DNA from: Kiritimatiellaeota bacterium B1221
GTDB taxonomy: Bacteria; Verrucomicrobiota; Kiritimatiellia; SS1-B-03-39; UBA6053
Reading direction: 5' to 3'
NCBI GenBank assembly: GCA_029269125.1
Contig: JARHXX010000031.1
Location: 1 to 39,955 of the forward strand
DNA length: 39,955 bases
Part shown: piece after piece, positions 24,740 to 33,189 of the stretch
Layout of the letters: each line of letters starts with the position of its first letter
Position numbering within the stretch: position 1 is the stretch's first letter
Notes under the pieces: generated by a model
Database searches by the model: none
What the model saw: only the letters and a program-made list of their open reading frames with translations
Told to the model about the DNA's origin: nothing
Made by a program: the position numbers and the translations under genes

Positions 24740-25481
24740 AGCGTTGACGACGGTAAAAGGTATATCCCATTAAACTTGATACCAGTAAAATCAGGGTGCT
24801 GGGTTCCGGGATGACCGATCCTTGAAAAGCCATGTTGTCGATGACGCTGGAAGTATTGGGGCCCTCTGTCCCATTGGTGTTTCCGCTGAATTCCATGGTG
24901 AAAATGGCGGACTCCCCATTTCCCAAAGTGATATCGGACAAATCGTCGGATAGGTTGTAATCGTAATCAGGGTAATCGGAAAATTTGTTTGTGCCGCCAA
25001 AGATCACCAGAGGTAAACCGGTTTTATTATCTATGGCCGTGCTGTCAGGACCTAGACCTCCGGAGGTGTAGGTTAAGGTGAAGGCATCGTAACCGTGTTC
25101 ATTGTTATCAATGGCGTTTTCACGAGGGGCGAAGTCAAAATGAAAGCTGTCGATGTTCACATCGAGTCCGCTGTTATTCGTGAGGGTGATGATTAAAGTA
25201 TTGCTTCCGTTTCTTTCACTTAAAAGTAAGGAATTTGCATTTGTCGCGGCTCCCGGCAAGTTTTCTCCAAAAGTACCATCATTTGAGCCGAAACCCGTAT
25301 TAATACTACTGGTGCCACTGACGTCGATGGATGCACTAAACCCAGCCAAAAAACTGTCGGCATCGTAAGTATCCGTGGTGTCGGTCCAATTATCCCATGT
25401 GGCAATGGTCGCGGCGGAGGTGGCGGCCGCTTGAAGAAATAGAGCAGAAAACAGTGGCAGGCAAAATTTATGGAGTGTCAT
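24738..25481 (-). CDS. PEP-CTERM sorting-domain protein
   Basis: Exported protein of 247 residues with a signal peptide at the N-terminus (cleaved near ATSAATIA). The C-terminus has the three-part PEP-CTERM signal: VIPEPST, a hydrophobic segment (LILLVSSLMGYTF), and a basic end (YRRQR). Exosortase cleaves such signals and the protein moves to the cell surface or extracellular matrix. The body is a Ser/Asn/Asp/Gly-rich beta-type sequence with no recognised enzyme motif. It is upstream of the sulfatase on the same strand and divergent from an AraC gene. No exosortase is in the window. Confidence 0.85.
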   Translation of the reverse strand: MTLHKFCLPLFSALFLQAAATSAATIATWDNWTDTTDTYDADSFLAGFSASIDVSGTSSINTGFGSNDGTFGENLPGAATNANSLLLSERNGSNTLIITLTNNSGLDVNIDSFHFDFAPRENAIDNNEHGYDAFTLTYTSGGLGPDSTAIDNKTGLPLVIFGGTNKFSDYPDYDYNLSDDLSDITLGNGESAIFTMEFSGNTNGTEGPNTSSVIDNMAFQGSVIPEPSTLILLVSSLMGYTFYRRQR

Positions 25482-25577
25482 GAAGAAGGTTCCCTTGGGG
25501 TAGAATGTCTAAGTAAAGTTAAAGAATTCACCCTATAAAGTTATCATGATTGTGATTTCGTATGGAAGGTAAATGGC

Positions 25578-25606
25578 TTGCATATATTACGCAAAAGCTT
25601 TAATAT
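25578..25606 (+). promoter_or_regulatory. strong sigma-70-type promoter for a leaderless araC-type mRNA
   Basis: TTGCAT (25578–25583) and TAATAT (25601–25606) are spaced by exactly 17 bases. Transcription would begin about 7 bases on, at or next to the ATG at 25614. No Shine-Dalgarno is present before that ATG, which agrees with a leaderless transcript. ATATATTA … TAATATAT within the same stretch is an 8-bp inverted repeat that could be an operator. Confidence 0.6.
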
Positions 25607-25613
25607 ATTTGTC

Positions 25614-26486
25614 ATGAGTGTTCCAAAGCAACGAATTGGAGATTGGAGCAAGCTGCTTGCAAGCCTGTACTATTGTTATGAAGGAAGGGTGCCGTCTTTT
25701 GGGCAGGGCCGGGTATACAATCCGGGATATGCCACTTGGTTGGTGTTAGAAGGGTGGGGGGAAATTAGGGAGGAGGGGGCGGCGCAAGCCACTGTGGCTC
25801 AGGCGGGTGAATGGATGTTTGTTCCTTCGGGAAAGCGTCAGCAAACATTCAGTCCCGAGGCTAAAATTCTTTCGATTGGTTTTTTTGCCAAGTACATCAC
25901 CGGTCATCCCCTGGTGGATTTCAGCAGGGCGTTCTGTGTCTGTGGGAGTGAGTTTCCCAAGTTGGAAGTTTACGCCCGCAGGCTTCCTTTGGTTTATTCT
26001 AAAAACGGAACGCTGGCTGACTTTAAAAACCCAACCGTCGACCTTTTTTCATTTTTTGAAATTCAAAAGCATTTGATGGAATGGATGGACGTATGGATGA
26101 GGGTGCTGTTATCCCGAGGGAATAAAATTGAATCCCCCTTAGGCCTGGATCAGCGTGTGGTACAAGCGATTCATTTGCTTGAAACCCATGTAGAGGATTC
26201 ACATATTACAACAGAGTACGTGGCCAAGAAAACCGGGGTGAGTATCAGCCAGTTGAATCGGTTGTTTTTACGGGACACAGGATTAACGCTCAATGATTTC
26301 AGGGACCGGCAACGTATAGATCTCGCGATCAAACTCCTCACGGGGGCGAAGACGCCTTTGAAAGAAATAGCCTACGACCTCGGGTTCAGCTACCCCTCTC
26401 ATTTCTCCACGTGGTTTCATCGTCATCAAGGGGTGTCTCCCTCGCATTACCGCAAAAGTTATTTTAAGGACAAGGCTTCGGATTAA
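25614..26486 (+). CDS. AraC-family transcriptional regulator
   Basis: A 290-residue regulator with an N-terminal cupin-like sensor (about 15–120) and a C-terminal double HTH (about 180–280). The second-helix signature lies in LKEIAYDLGFSYPSHFSTWF, followed by HQGVSPSHYRK. The ATG at 25614 is chosen because a near-consensus promoter occupies 25578–25606, where the longer reading frame would start. It is divergent from the PEP-CTERM–sulfatase pair with a 132-bp shared regulatory gap, so those genes are the likely targets. Inducer unknown. Confidence 0.85.
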   Translation: MSVPKQRIGDWSKLLASLYYCYEGRVPSFGQGRVYNPGYATWLVLEGWGEIREEGAAQATVAQAGEWMFVPSGKRQQTFSPEAKILSIGFFAKYITGHPLVDFSRAFCVCGSEFPKLEVYARRLPLVYSKNGTLADFKNPTVDLFSFFEIQKHLMEWMDVWMRVLLSRGNKIESPLGLDQRVVQAIHLLETHVEDSHITTEYVAKKTGVSISQLNRLFLRDTGLTLNDFRDRQRIDLAIKLLTGAKTPLKEIAYDLGFSYPSHFSTWFHRHQGVSPSHYRKSYFKDKASD

Positions 26487-26608
26487 GCTTGGGTAGCCAC
26501 GAAGTGGATGGTGGCGGGACTCCTGTTGTTGCCGCTGAGGAATTTTGCTGTTTCCGCCAGGCGATTCTCCACGCCGTATGAAAAACATCCTTCGTGTATT
26601 CGTAAACA

Positions 26609-26659
26609 GGGGGGGGGATGGCCGGATTTTAATAATCGTATATCGCCGATGTACGATTA
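26609..26659. promoter_or_regulatory. G9 tract and 27-bp near-perfect palindrome in the gap before tetR
   Basis: This lies in a 342-base gap (26487–26828) without a supported gene. Nine consecutive G occupy 26609–26617. TAATCGTATATCG (26633–26645) and CGATGTACGATTA (26647–26659) form an inverted repeat around a single C, with one mismatch that is a G·U in RNA. It could end the araC transcript or bind a dimeric regulator. No T-run follows. Confidence 0.45.
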
Positions 26660-26760
26660 ATGAGTGGCGGGAGAGGGAAGATCGATGAATGGTGACGGGT
26701 AAATGGAAGAGTGGGGTATGGAGGATGGAGGATCTTCCGGGTCAGGAAAGAAAAGTTTTA

Positions 26761-26797
26761 TTTAATCAGTTGACTAAATTGGTCAATTGATTAAATT
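26761..26797 (+). promoter_or_regulatory. inverted-repeat operator overlapping the tetR–efflux promoter
   Basis: TTTAATCA-GTTGAC and GTCAAT-TGATTAAA (26761–26774, 26782–26795) form 14-base arms with one mismatch around a 7-base spacer. A TTGACT (26770–26775) and TAAATT (26792–26797), 16 bases apart, give a plausible promoter inside it. Position 34 bases before tetR fits autorepression by a TetR dimer. The repeat is seen directly; the binding protein is inferred. Confidence 0.6.
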
Positions 26798-26828
26798 GTG
26801 GATCAGCCCTTCTAAAAAAACATAAACC

Positions 26829-27485
26829 ATGAAAGAAGTTACAGGCACAGAGCGAACCAAACAGCTGTTGATACAGGCCGCAGGGACTTTGGCTGCAGAG
26901 CAGGGGCTTTCCCATGTGTCCACGCGGGCGATTGCAAAAGAGTCCGGGGAAAATATCGGCAGTATTCATTATCATTTTGGCGGTAAAAAGGGATTGTTTA
27001 AAGCGATGATCCATGAGGCGATGCAGTGTTGTATTGTTTCGCGCGAATTGGACTTCGATGCGCGGTTACAAAGTGGAGAAGCGATCCCCAGGGAGGAGTT
27101 GTCGGAAATGGTTCGGAGGGTCATTTCGGAAGCCATTTACAGACTCTTCCGTTCCGGGAAGCCGGATTGGCATACGCATGTTATTTACCAACTGATTCAG
27201 CGGCAAGATGAATTATTTGAGGTGCTGAACAAGGAGTATTTCGATCCGGAAATGGCATTTATGCGCCGATTGATTCGATGCATTAAACCGGAGTTGAATG
27301 ATCAGGAGGTGTTCTTGCACTGTTGCCTGATTCAGTTGCCGATTTTTGCGCAGGCCAGTTATCAAAAGGCGTTATTGCGGCAGTTGGGGGCCGATGCGTA
27401 TAGCGATGAATATTTGAAAACGCTGGAGGATCTTTTGACCCGCCAAGCATTGCTGTTGTTGGAGCTGCCCTTGGGCCGCTCGTGA
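26829..27485 (+). CDS. TetR-family transcriptional repressor of the efflux operon
   Basis: A 218-residue regulator. The N-terminal HTH spans about 10–55 (VSTRAIAKESGENIGSIHYHFGGK region, ending in KGLFKAMI). The helical C-terminal ligand domain (about 70–215) resembles the group that senses lipophilic compounds. It is the first gene of a co-directional run with adaptor, RND pump and outer membrane channel, and a 35-bp inverted repeat covers the probable promoter, so autoregulated repression of the operon is likely. No clear Shine-Dalgarno precedes the ATG. Ligand unknown. Confidence 0.88.
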   Translation: MKEVTGTERTKQLLIQAAGTLAAEQGLSHVSTRAIAKESGENIGSIHYHFGGKKGLFKAMIHEAMQCCIVSRELDFDARLQSGEAIPREELSEMVRRVISEAIYRLFRSGKPDWHTHVIYQLIQRQDELFEVLNKEYFDPEMAFMRRLIRCIKPELNDQEVFLHCCLIQLPIFAQASYQKALLRQLGADAYSDEYLKTLEDLLTRQALLLLELPLGRS

Positions 27486-27519
27486 TGCGTTGTAACTACT
27501 GGATATAGAGGAACGATCA

Positions 27520-28662
27520 ATGAATAGAAAAAAATTTATTACAGGCCTCGGCGGCGGGGGAATAATCTGCTTGATCATTTTGGTTGTGGTCATGGGGGTT
27601 AGAAAGAGAGCGGAAGCCGGGCGGGTTGAAGCGGCTGAATATGCCCTGCAGGCAAAACCGCGGTTTGTGAAACTGGAGAAAGTGGTGGCCGCAGAGGGGC
27701 TGCAGTCACATGGATATCCGGGAAAAGTACGTGCTTCCGAAGAGGCGGAACTTTCCTTTCGGGTCGGGGGCCCCCTGATTGCGGTGAATGTTGAATTGGG
27801 ACGTCCGGTGAAGAAGGGTGATTTGCTGATGCAGATTGATCCGCGGGATTTTGAAGATCAAATTGCCTCCCTGGAAGCGCAGTTGGGCGGTGCGAAAGCG
27901 GTGTATAAAAATGCACGTTTGGATTTTGCGCGCGCCAAAAATTTGTTTGAAGAGGCCGTGATTCCGCCGGCTGATTTTGATCGCTCGACTGGAGCTTTGG
28001 ACTCTGCTTCGGCGCAGGTGCAAACATTGGAAGCACAACTGCAGGTTGCCAGACATCGCTTGGAGGATACGGCATTACGTGCCCCCTTTGATGGTCAGGT
28101 GACTGCGAAGTTGGCTGAAAATCACGAGATGGTCGGTGCAGGCCAAGTGGTTTTGGCTTATCACAATATTCAGTGGCTGGAAGTGGATGTGAATATTCCG
28201 GAGAAGGATATGGCCCGCCGGAGTTTGGTGCCCGGAAGTCCGGCTCAGATTCGTTTTTCGACGATGCCGGATAAGTTGTATGACGTGAAATTAAAAGAGT
28301 GGCGTTCACAAGCGGATCGGTTGACCCGCACATACGTGGTGACGTTCCGGTTTGAATCGCCGGAGGATCTGAAAGTGTTACCCGGGATGAGCGCGGATAT
28401 TTTATGGAGAGAGGATGCGGCGGAGGTGGCGCAATTGTGGATTCCGCATTCGGCTTTGGCCGCCACAGCGGAGGGCGTGCCCTTTGTATGGGTTTACGAT
28501 GAAGAAAGTGGGGAGGCATCGCCTCGGGAGGTTAAAACCGGTCGTATGGATGGTGCGTCCCGGATCACCATTGTTGAGGGGTTGACGGAAGGGGAACAGG
28601 TGGTGGTCACCGGGAGCCGGCTGATACAGGCCGGGGAAAAGCTTCGTGTGGTACCCCTCTAA
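27520..28662 (+). CDS. RND efflux periplasmic adaptor (HlyD/AcrA family)
   Basis: Membrane fusion protein of 380 residues that bridges the RND pump and the outer membrane channel. An N-terminal membrane anchor (about 8–27) is followed by the first lipoyl half (SEEAELSFRVGGPL), an alpha-helical hairpin (about 110–180), the second lipoyl half (LRAPFDGQVTAKLAENHEMV), and beta-barrel and membrane-proximal domains to the end (ITIVEGLTEGEQVVVTGSRL). There is no lipobox; anchoring is by the helix. It is preceded by GAGGAA and sits 34 bases after tetR. Substrate class cannot be read from the adaptor. Confidence 0.92.
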   Translation: MNRKKFITGLGGGGIICLIILVVVMGVRKRAEAGRVEAAEYALQAKPRFVKLEKVVAAEGLQSHGYPGKVRASEEAELSFRVGGPLIAVNVELGRPVKKGDLLMQIDPRDFEDQIASLEAQLGGAKAVYKNARLDFARAKNLFEEAVIPPADFDRSTGALDSASAQVQTLEAQLQVARHRLEDTALRAPFDGQVTAKLAENHEMVGAGQVVLAYHNIQWLEVDVNIPEKDMARRSLVPGSPAQIRFSTMPDKLYDVKLKEWRSQADRLTRTYVVTFRFESPEDLKVLPGMSADILWREDAAEVAQLWIPHSALAATAEGVPFVWVYDEESGEASPREVKTGRMDGASRITIVEGLTEGEQVVVTGSRLIQAGEKLRVVPL

Positions 28663-28683
28663 TTTTCCAGCAAAGGTCTTGGA

Positions 28684-31600
28684 ATGAATCCTGCAAATTT
28701 TGCGCTTAAAAAACGAACCGTAATGGTGATGATGACGCTCCTGATGATAGGGGCGGGGATATTATCCTATACCAAGCTCGGTCAGTTGGAATATCCGAAT
28801 TTCACAATCAAAACCGCTTTGGTGGTGACGCAATATCCGGGGGCGAGTCCGGCGGAGGTGGAAGAGGAAGTGACCGATCCGCTGGAGGAAGCGGTGCAGG
28901 CCATGGGGCAGCTCAAAGAAGTTTATTCAACCTCACAAGAAGGGCTTTCCTTTTTATATGTGGATATCAAGGAGACGTTTTCCTCTGCGGAGCTTCCGCA
29001 GATTTGGGATGAGCTGCGCCGGAAAATAAATGATGCGCAGACACAATTGCCTCCGGGGGCGGGCCCGTCAATGGTGTATGATGATTTCGGGGATGTGTAT
29101 GGTGTGCTGTTTGCATTGACAGGTGACGGGCATGGATATGCCGCGTTAAAAGATTATGCGGAGGAGCTCAAAAAAGAACTGCTGTTTTGTGAAGATGTGG
29201 CCAAAGTGGATTTCTGGGGGGTGCAGACCGAAGTCATCTACGTGGAGTTTAACCGTGCGAGATTAACGGAACTGGGGCTTTCCCCCGAAATGATAGCCGG
29301 AACCTTACAAGGGCAAAACGGGGTGGCTTTGTCGGGGAAAGTGGAGGTGGATGGAAATTATTTGCGCATAAATCCTACCGGTGACTTTTCTTCTGAAGAG
29401 GCGATTGCGGATATGTTTGTGGGCACCCGGGACAGTTTAATCCGCCTGGGGGATGTGGCCGAGGTCCGTCGGGAATATATGGATCCCCCCATGAATATGA
29501 TGCGGTATAACGGTGCACCCTCCATTGGAATTGGGATCTCCACGGTTGCGGGGGGAAATGTGGTGAAGATGGGGAAATCGATCAAAGAAAAACTTTCTGA
29601 GGTTGAGGCTTCTCAACCTGAGGGGATGGCGTTGCATCCGATTTATTATCAGAGTGAGATGGTGACTGAATCGGTAAATGCATTTGCCATAAATTTGATA
29701 GAAGCGGTGTTGATTGTGGTGGTGCTGCTCATGTTCTTTATGGGATGGCAGAGTGGCTTGTTGATTGGTGGCATTTTATTGCTGACCATCCTGGGAACCT
29801 TCACGGGGATGCAGTTGTTTGACATCGATCTGCAAAAAATATCCCTGGGTGCACTGGTGCTGGCGCTGGGGATGCTGGTTGACAATGCGATTGTGGTTGC
29901 GGATGGTATTCTGGTGCGGGTGGAGAAGGGGGAAGACCGGGAGACTGCGGCGAAAGAAGTGGTGCGGGACACCCAGTGGCCATTGTTGGGTGCCACTTTT
30001 GTGGCGATTCTTGCCTTTGCCGCGATTGGATTTGCTCCCGGAGATGTGGGGGAATTTTGTCGATCCCTGTTTGTGGTGATGGCGCTTTCGCTGCTCATTA
30101 GTTGGGTGATGGCGGTGACGGTGACGCCCCTGCTGTGTGTGTGGTTTTTAAAAATTCCGGATATGGAAGGTGGCGATCCATATGACAAAGCGATGTTTCG
30201 CCGTTACCGGAAACTGTTGCATCTTGCGGTGCACCACCGTGTGATCACGGTGTCGGTCACTACGATATTGCTGGTAGTGGCGGTGATGGGATTTGCCCTG
30301 GTGCCCCAGTCTTTTTTTCCGGGTTCAACCAATCCGTACTTTTATGTGAATTATTGGTTGCCGAATGGATCGCATATCCGTCAGACCGCTGAAGATATGC
30401 GGGAAATTGAATCGGAGCTTCAGTCGATGGAAGGGGTTGTGAATGTTACCGAATTTATTGGGGAAGGGGCTTTGCGCTTTGTGCTGACCTACAATTATGA
30501 AAGTCCCAACAGCAGTTTTGGTCAGTTTCTGGTGGAGGTGGAGGATTACCGGAAACTTCCGGAGATGCGGCGGGAAGTGGAGGCGTATCTGAAGGAAAAC
30601 TGGTCGCAAGCCGAGGCGTATTGCAGTGGAATGCCAACGGGGCCCTCGATTGATTTTACGGTGGAGGCCCGGTTCACGGGACCGGACAGGGAGGTGCTTC
30701 ACCAATTGGCGTCGCAAGCGCGCGAGGTATTGATGAATGAAGTGGATGCCAAAGATGTGCGGATTGATTGGCGGCAACCGGTGAGCGTGTTGCGTCCGGA
30801 ATTTTCTGAAACCCAGGCCCGGCGCAGCGGGGTCAGCCGGGCGGATCTTTCCCGGTCGCTGCAGCTGAATTTCAGCGGGCTGACCGCGGGGCTTTATCGT
30901 GAAGAAAACAAGTTGATCCCGATTATTTTCCGTCCGCCGGCATCGGAGCGGGTGGCGGTAGGGAATTTGGATGAGGTTCAAGTCTGGAGCGCGCTTAACC
31001 ACACCTTTGTTCCGATTGGACAAGTGGTTCATCAGGTCGATAATGAATGGGAGTGGCCACTGATTCAACGTCGGGATCGTCGGCCGGCGGTGACGGTACG
31101 GGCCAATCCGGTAGTCGGATTGCCTGAGAGCTTGCGGAGAAAGGTTAAAGAGGAGATTGAGGGCATTGAATTGCCGCCGGATTATGGATTTGAGTGGGCG
31201 GGGGAGTATGAGCAATCGCAAGAGGCGCAAGCACCTTTGGCTGCGGTTTTCCCGATTTGTTTGTTGGGGATGTTTATGATCATTGTGTGGCTGTTTAATT
31301 CGGTGCGGCGACCGCTGATCATTATGATGACGGTTCCTTTGTCCATTATTGGGGTGACGGCGGCCTTGTTGTTGACGGGGATCCCGTTTGGATTTATGGC
31401 GATTCTCGGTTTCCTGGGCCTTTCAGGCATGCTCATTAAAAATGCGATTGTGTTGATTGACCAGATCGAACTGGAACTGCGTCAGGGGAAGGCTGAATAT
31501 AAAGCGGTTTTGGATTCATCAGTGAGCCGCATGCGTCCGGTGATTATGGCGGCGGGGACGACCATTTTGGGAATGGCCCCGTTGCTGCAGGATCCGCTGT

Positions 31601-31722
31601 ATTCAGGGATGGCGGTTACGATTATGGGTGGATTGTTCGCCGCCACATTTCTCACCCTGATTATTGTGCCGGTCGTGTATACGCTGGTCTATCGCATTTC
31701 CGTGGATGAACAGCATCTGTAA
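28684..31722 (+). CDS. RND multidrug-type efflux pump, inner membrane subunit
   Basis: Proton-driven transporter of 1012 residues with the AcrB-like layout: membrane helix 1 near 13–30, a first large periplasmic loop, helices 2–7 (about 335–530), a second periplasmic loop (about 550–840), and helices 8–12. The relay motif in helix 4 reads LVDNAIVVADG near 398, with the first of AcrB's two Asp kept and the second replaced by Asn, as in several non-AcrB branches. FMAILGFLGLSGMLIKNAIV near 905–925 is a strong family signature. It is slightly shorter than AcrB (1049). It forms a tripartite pump with the flanking genes. Substrates unknown. Confidence 0.93.
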   Translation: MNPANFALKKRTVMVMMTLLMIGAGILSYTKLGQLEYPNFTIKTALVVTQYPGASPAEVEEEVTDPLEEAVQAMGQLKEVYSTSQEGLSFLYVDIKETFSSAELPQIWDELRRKINDAQTQLPPGAGPSMVYDDFGDVYGVLFALTGDGHGYAALKDYAEELKKELLFCEDVAKVDFWGVQTEVIYVEFNRARLTELGLSPEMIAGTLQGQNGVALSGKVEVDGNYLRINPTGDFSSEEAIADMFVGTRDSLIRLGDVAEVRREYMDPPMNMMRYNGAPSIGIGISTVAGGNVVKMGKSIKEKLSEVEASQPEGMALHPIYYQSEMVTESVNAFAINLIEAVLIVVVLLMFFMGWQSGLLIGGILLLTILGTFTGMQLFDIDLQKISLGALVLALGMLVDNAIVVADGILVRVEKGEDRETAAKEVVRDTQWPLLGATFVAILAFAAIGFAPGDVGEFCRSLFVVMALSLLISWVMAVTVTPLLCVWFLKIPDMEGGDPYDKAMFRRYRKLLHLAVHHRVITVSVTTILLVVAVMGFALVPQSFFPGSTNPYFYVNYWLPNGSHIRQTAEDMREIESELQSMEGVVNVTEFIGEGALRFVLTYNYESPNSSFGQFLVEVEDYRKLPEMRREVEAYLKENWSQAEAYCSGMPTGPSIDFTVEARFTGPDREVLHQLASQAREVLMNEVDAKDVRIDWRQPVSVLRPEFSETQARRSGVSRADLSRSLQLNFSGLTAGLYREENKLIPIIFRPPASERVAVGNLDEVQVWSALNHTFVPIGQVVHQVDNEWEWPLIQRRDRRPAVTVRANPVVGLPESLRRKVKEEIEGIELPPDYGFEWAGEYEQSQEAQAPLAAVFPICLLGMFMIIVWLFNSVRRPLIIMMTVPLSIIGVTAALLLTGIPFGFMAILGFLGLSGMLIKNAIVLIDQIELELRQGKAEYKAVLDSSVSRMRPVIMAAGTTILGMAPLLQDPLYSGMAVTIMGGLFAATFLTLIIVPVVYTLVYRISVDEQHL

Positions 31723-31733
31723 GGGATCTTCTT

Positions 31734-33035
31734 ATGAAAAAACTATTGATCACGATTACACTGCTGCCGCTTTTTTTGTGGGCCGAAACGCAAACGCTTC
31801 GTCTGGAGGATGTGCGAGAGGCGGTTTTGGCAAACAATCCGTCTATCGGCGAATCTCTTGAACGCATTCTGTCGGCGGAGGCGGTTTTAAAACAAGCGAA
31901 GTCTGTGTACCTGCCCACGCTGGCGCTTCGGGGAAATTACACGGCGTTTGACACCAGTACCCATCCGGAAGTGGATATTGAACACCGATACTCCGACAGT
32001 TTTACGGAGTATGGGGGTGGGGTGCAGGCCAATTGGTTGTTGTTTGAAGGTTTTGCCCGCAAGGCACGCAAGCTTTCGGCCTCTTACAATGTGGAGAGGT
32101 GGGAATGGGTGGCGGATGATACGCGGCGTCTGCTGCTGCTGTCTGCGACTGTCACTTTTCGCCAAGCCCAGTTGGCGGCGGAAAATATCCGGGTGTTGCG
32201 GCAGGATGAGGCGTTTAACCGAAGTCTTGAGCGGGATGCCCGTAAAAGATTTCAGGCGGGAGCGGTGCCGGAGTCGGATGTCTTCAACTTTGCGATTCGG
32301 GTGTTGCAGGCGGAAAGTGCCTTGTTCCAAGCCCGGCTTGAATATAAAATTGCCTGTACGGTGTTGGCGGAATTGATGGCCTTGCCGGAGGGGCAGCTTC
32401 CTGAAGATGTAAGTCTGGTAACTGTGGATGACGCGCTATCGGAGCGGGAACCCCGTGCGGACAGTGAGCTTGCGTATGCGTTGACGCATCGGCCCGATTA
32501 TCAGGCAATCGAAGCAGGGTGGCAGGCGCTCGCGCAGCAGGTAAAGGTTTCGAAAGGGGGCATGATGCCCAAAGTCGGGTTGGTGGGGGATATCAGTTAT
32601 TATGAAAATGAAGGGGTGGCAAATGCAGATAATTTTGGCGAATATATTTCATTTGTAGGGGTTGGGCTCCAATGGGATTTGTATGCGGGAGGCCGGCATA
32701 GGGCTGAGGTAACTGAAGCTGAATCTGAGATGAGGGCGTTGGCAGCACAAAAAGAGGCGTTGAAATTATCCATACGCTCGGCGATTCAGCAGCGGATTGA
32801 TGAGGCCCGAACTGCCGGGGCGGTGTATGAGAAGCAAAAGCAGATTTTTGATTTGTCCATTAAGGTACGGGACAGTGTGAAAAAATCCTATGAGGCCGGG
32901 GTGGCGCCGATTACCCGGTTGAATGAAGTGCAGACGGATAGCACCCGAACCGAAGGGGCGATGGTGGCAAGTCAGATTCAACGGTTGCTTACATTGGAAA
33001 TGCTGGATGCTGAAACGGGACGAATTCTGGAATAA
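31734..33035 (+). CDS. TolC-family outer membrane efflux channel
   Basis: Exported protein of 433 residues, signal peptide MKKLLITITLLPLFLWA, then two homologous halves rich in long amphipathic helices as in TolC/OprM. LRLEDVREAVLANNPSI opens the first half and ELAYALTHRPDYQAIEAGW the second, both usual repeat starts. YEAGVAPITRLNEVQTDSTR near the end is another family hallmark. No lipobox Cys follows the signal peptide. It starts 11 bases after the pump gene and completes the tripartite system. It is the last gene of the operon; no convincing terminator follows. Confidence 0.92.
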   Translation: MKKLLITITLLPLFLWAETQTLRLEDVREAVLANNPSIGESLERILSAEAVLKQAKSVYLPTLALRGNYTAFDTSTHPEVDIEHRYSDSFTEYGGGVQANWLLFEGFARKARKLSASYNVERWEWVADDTRRLLLLSATVTFRQAQLAAENIRVLRQDEAFNRSLERDARKRFQAGAVPESDVFNFAIRVLQAESALFQARLEYKIACTVLAELMALPEGQLPEDVSLVTVDDALSEREPRADSELAYALTHRPDYQAIEAGWQALAQQVKVSKGGMMPKVGLVGDISYYENEGVANADNFGEYISFVGVGLQWDLYAGGRHRAEVTEAESEMRALAAQKEALKLSIRSAIQQRIDEARTAGAVYEKQKQIFDLSIKVRDSVKKSYEAGVAPITRLNEVQTDSTRTEGAMVASQIQRLLTLEMLDAETGRILE

Positions 33036-33189
33036 GGGGGAGGCGCGGAGTTCGGGGAGACGGAAAAGCGGAGGGCAGGGAAGTTCGGGGGCGACCCTTT
33101 CGTCAGAAGGAATGACAACGTTACATCTTGCCTGTTTTGCTTGCTTCGGCTAGTTTGTAGCTCTTTACGAACTTTTCAGGAATGATGAT

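Noticed and set aside
26283..26588. Minus-strand reading frame across the araC end and following gap
   Set aside because: Most of it lies opposite the conserved HTH of the AraC gene; no homology or ribosome site is visible.
27599..28519. Long minus-strand reading frame opposite the efflux adaptor
   Set aside because: Pro/Ser/His-rich shadow of a clear HlyD-family gene.
33036..33189. T-box riboswitch before trpS
   Set aside because: The leader is short and lacks the T-box consensus and a downstream terminator; only a simple stem is seen.
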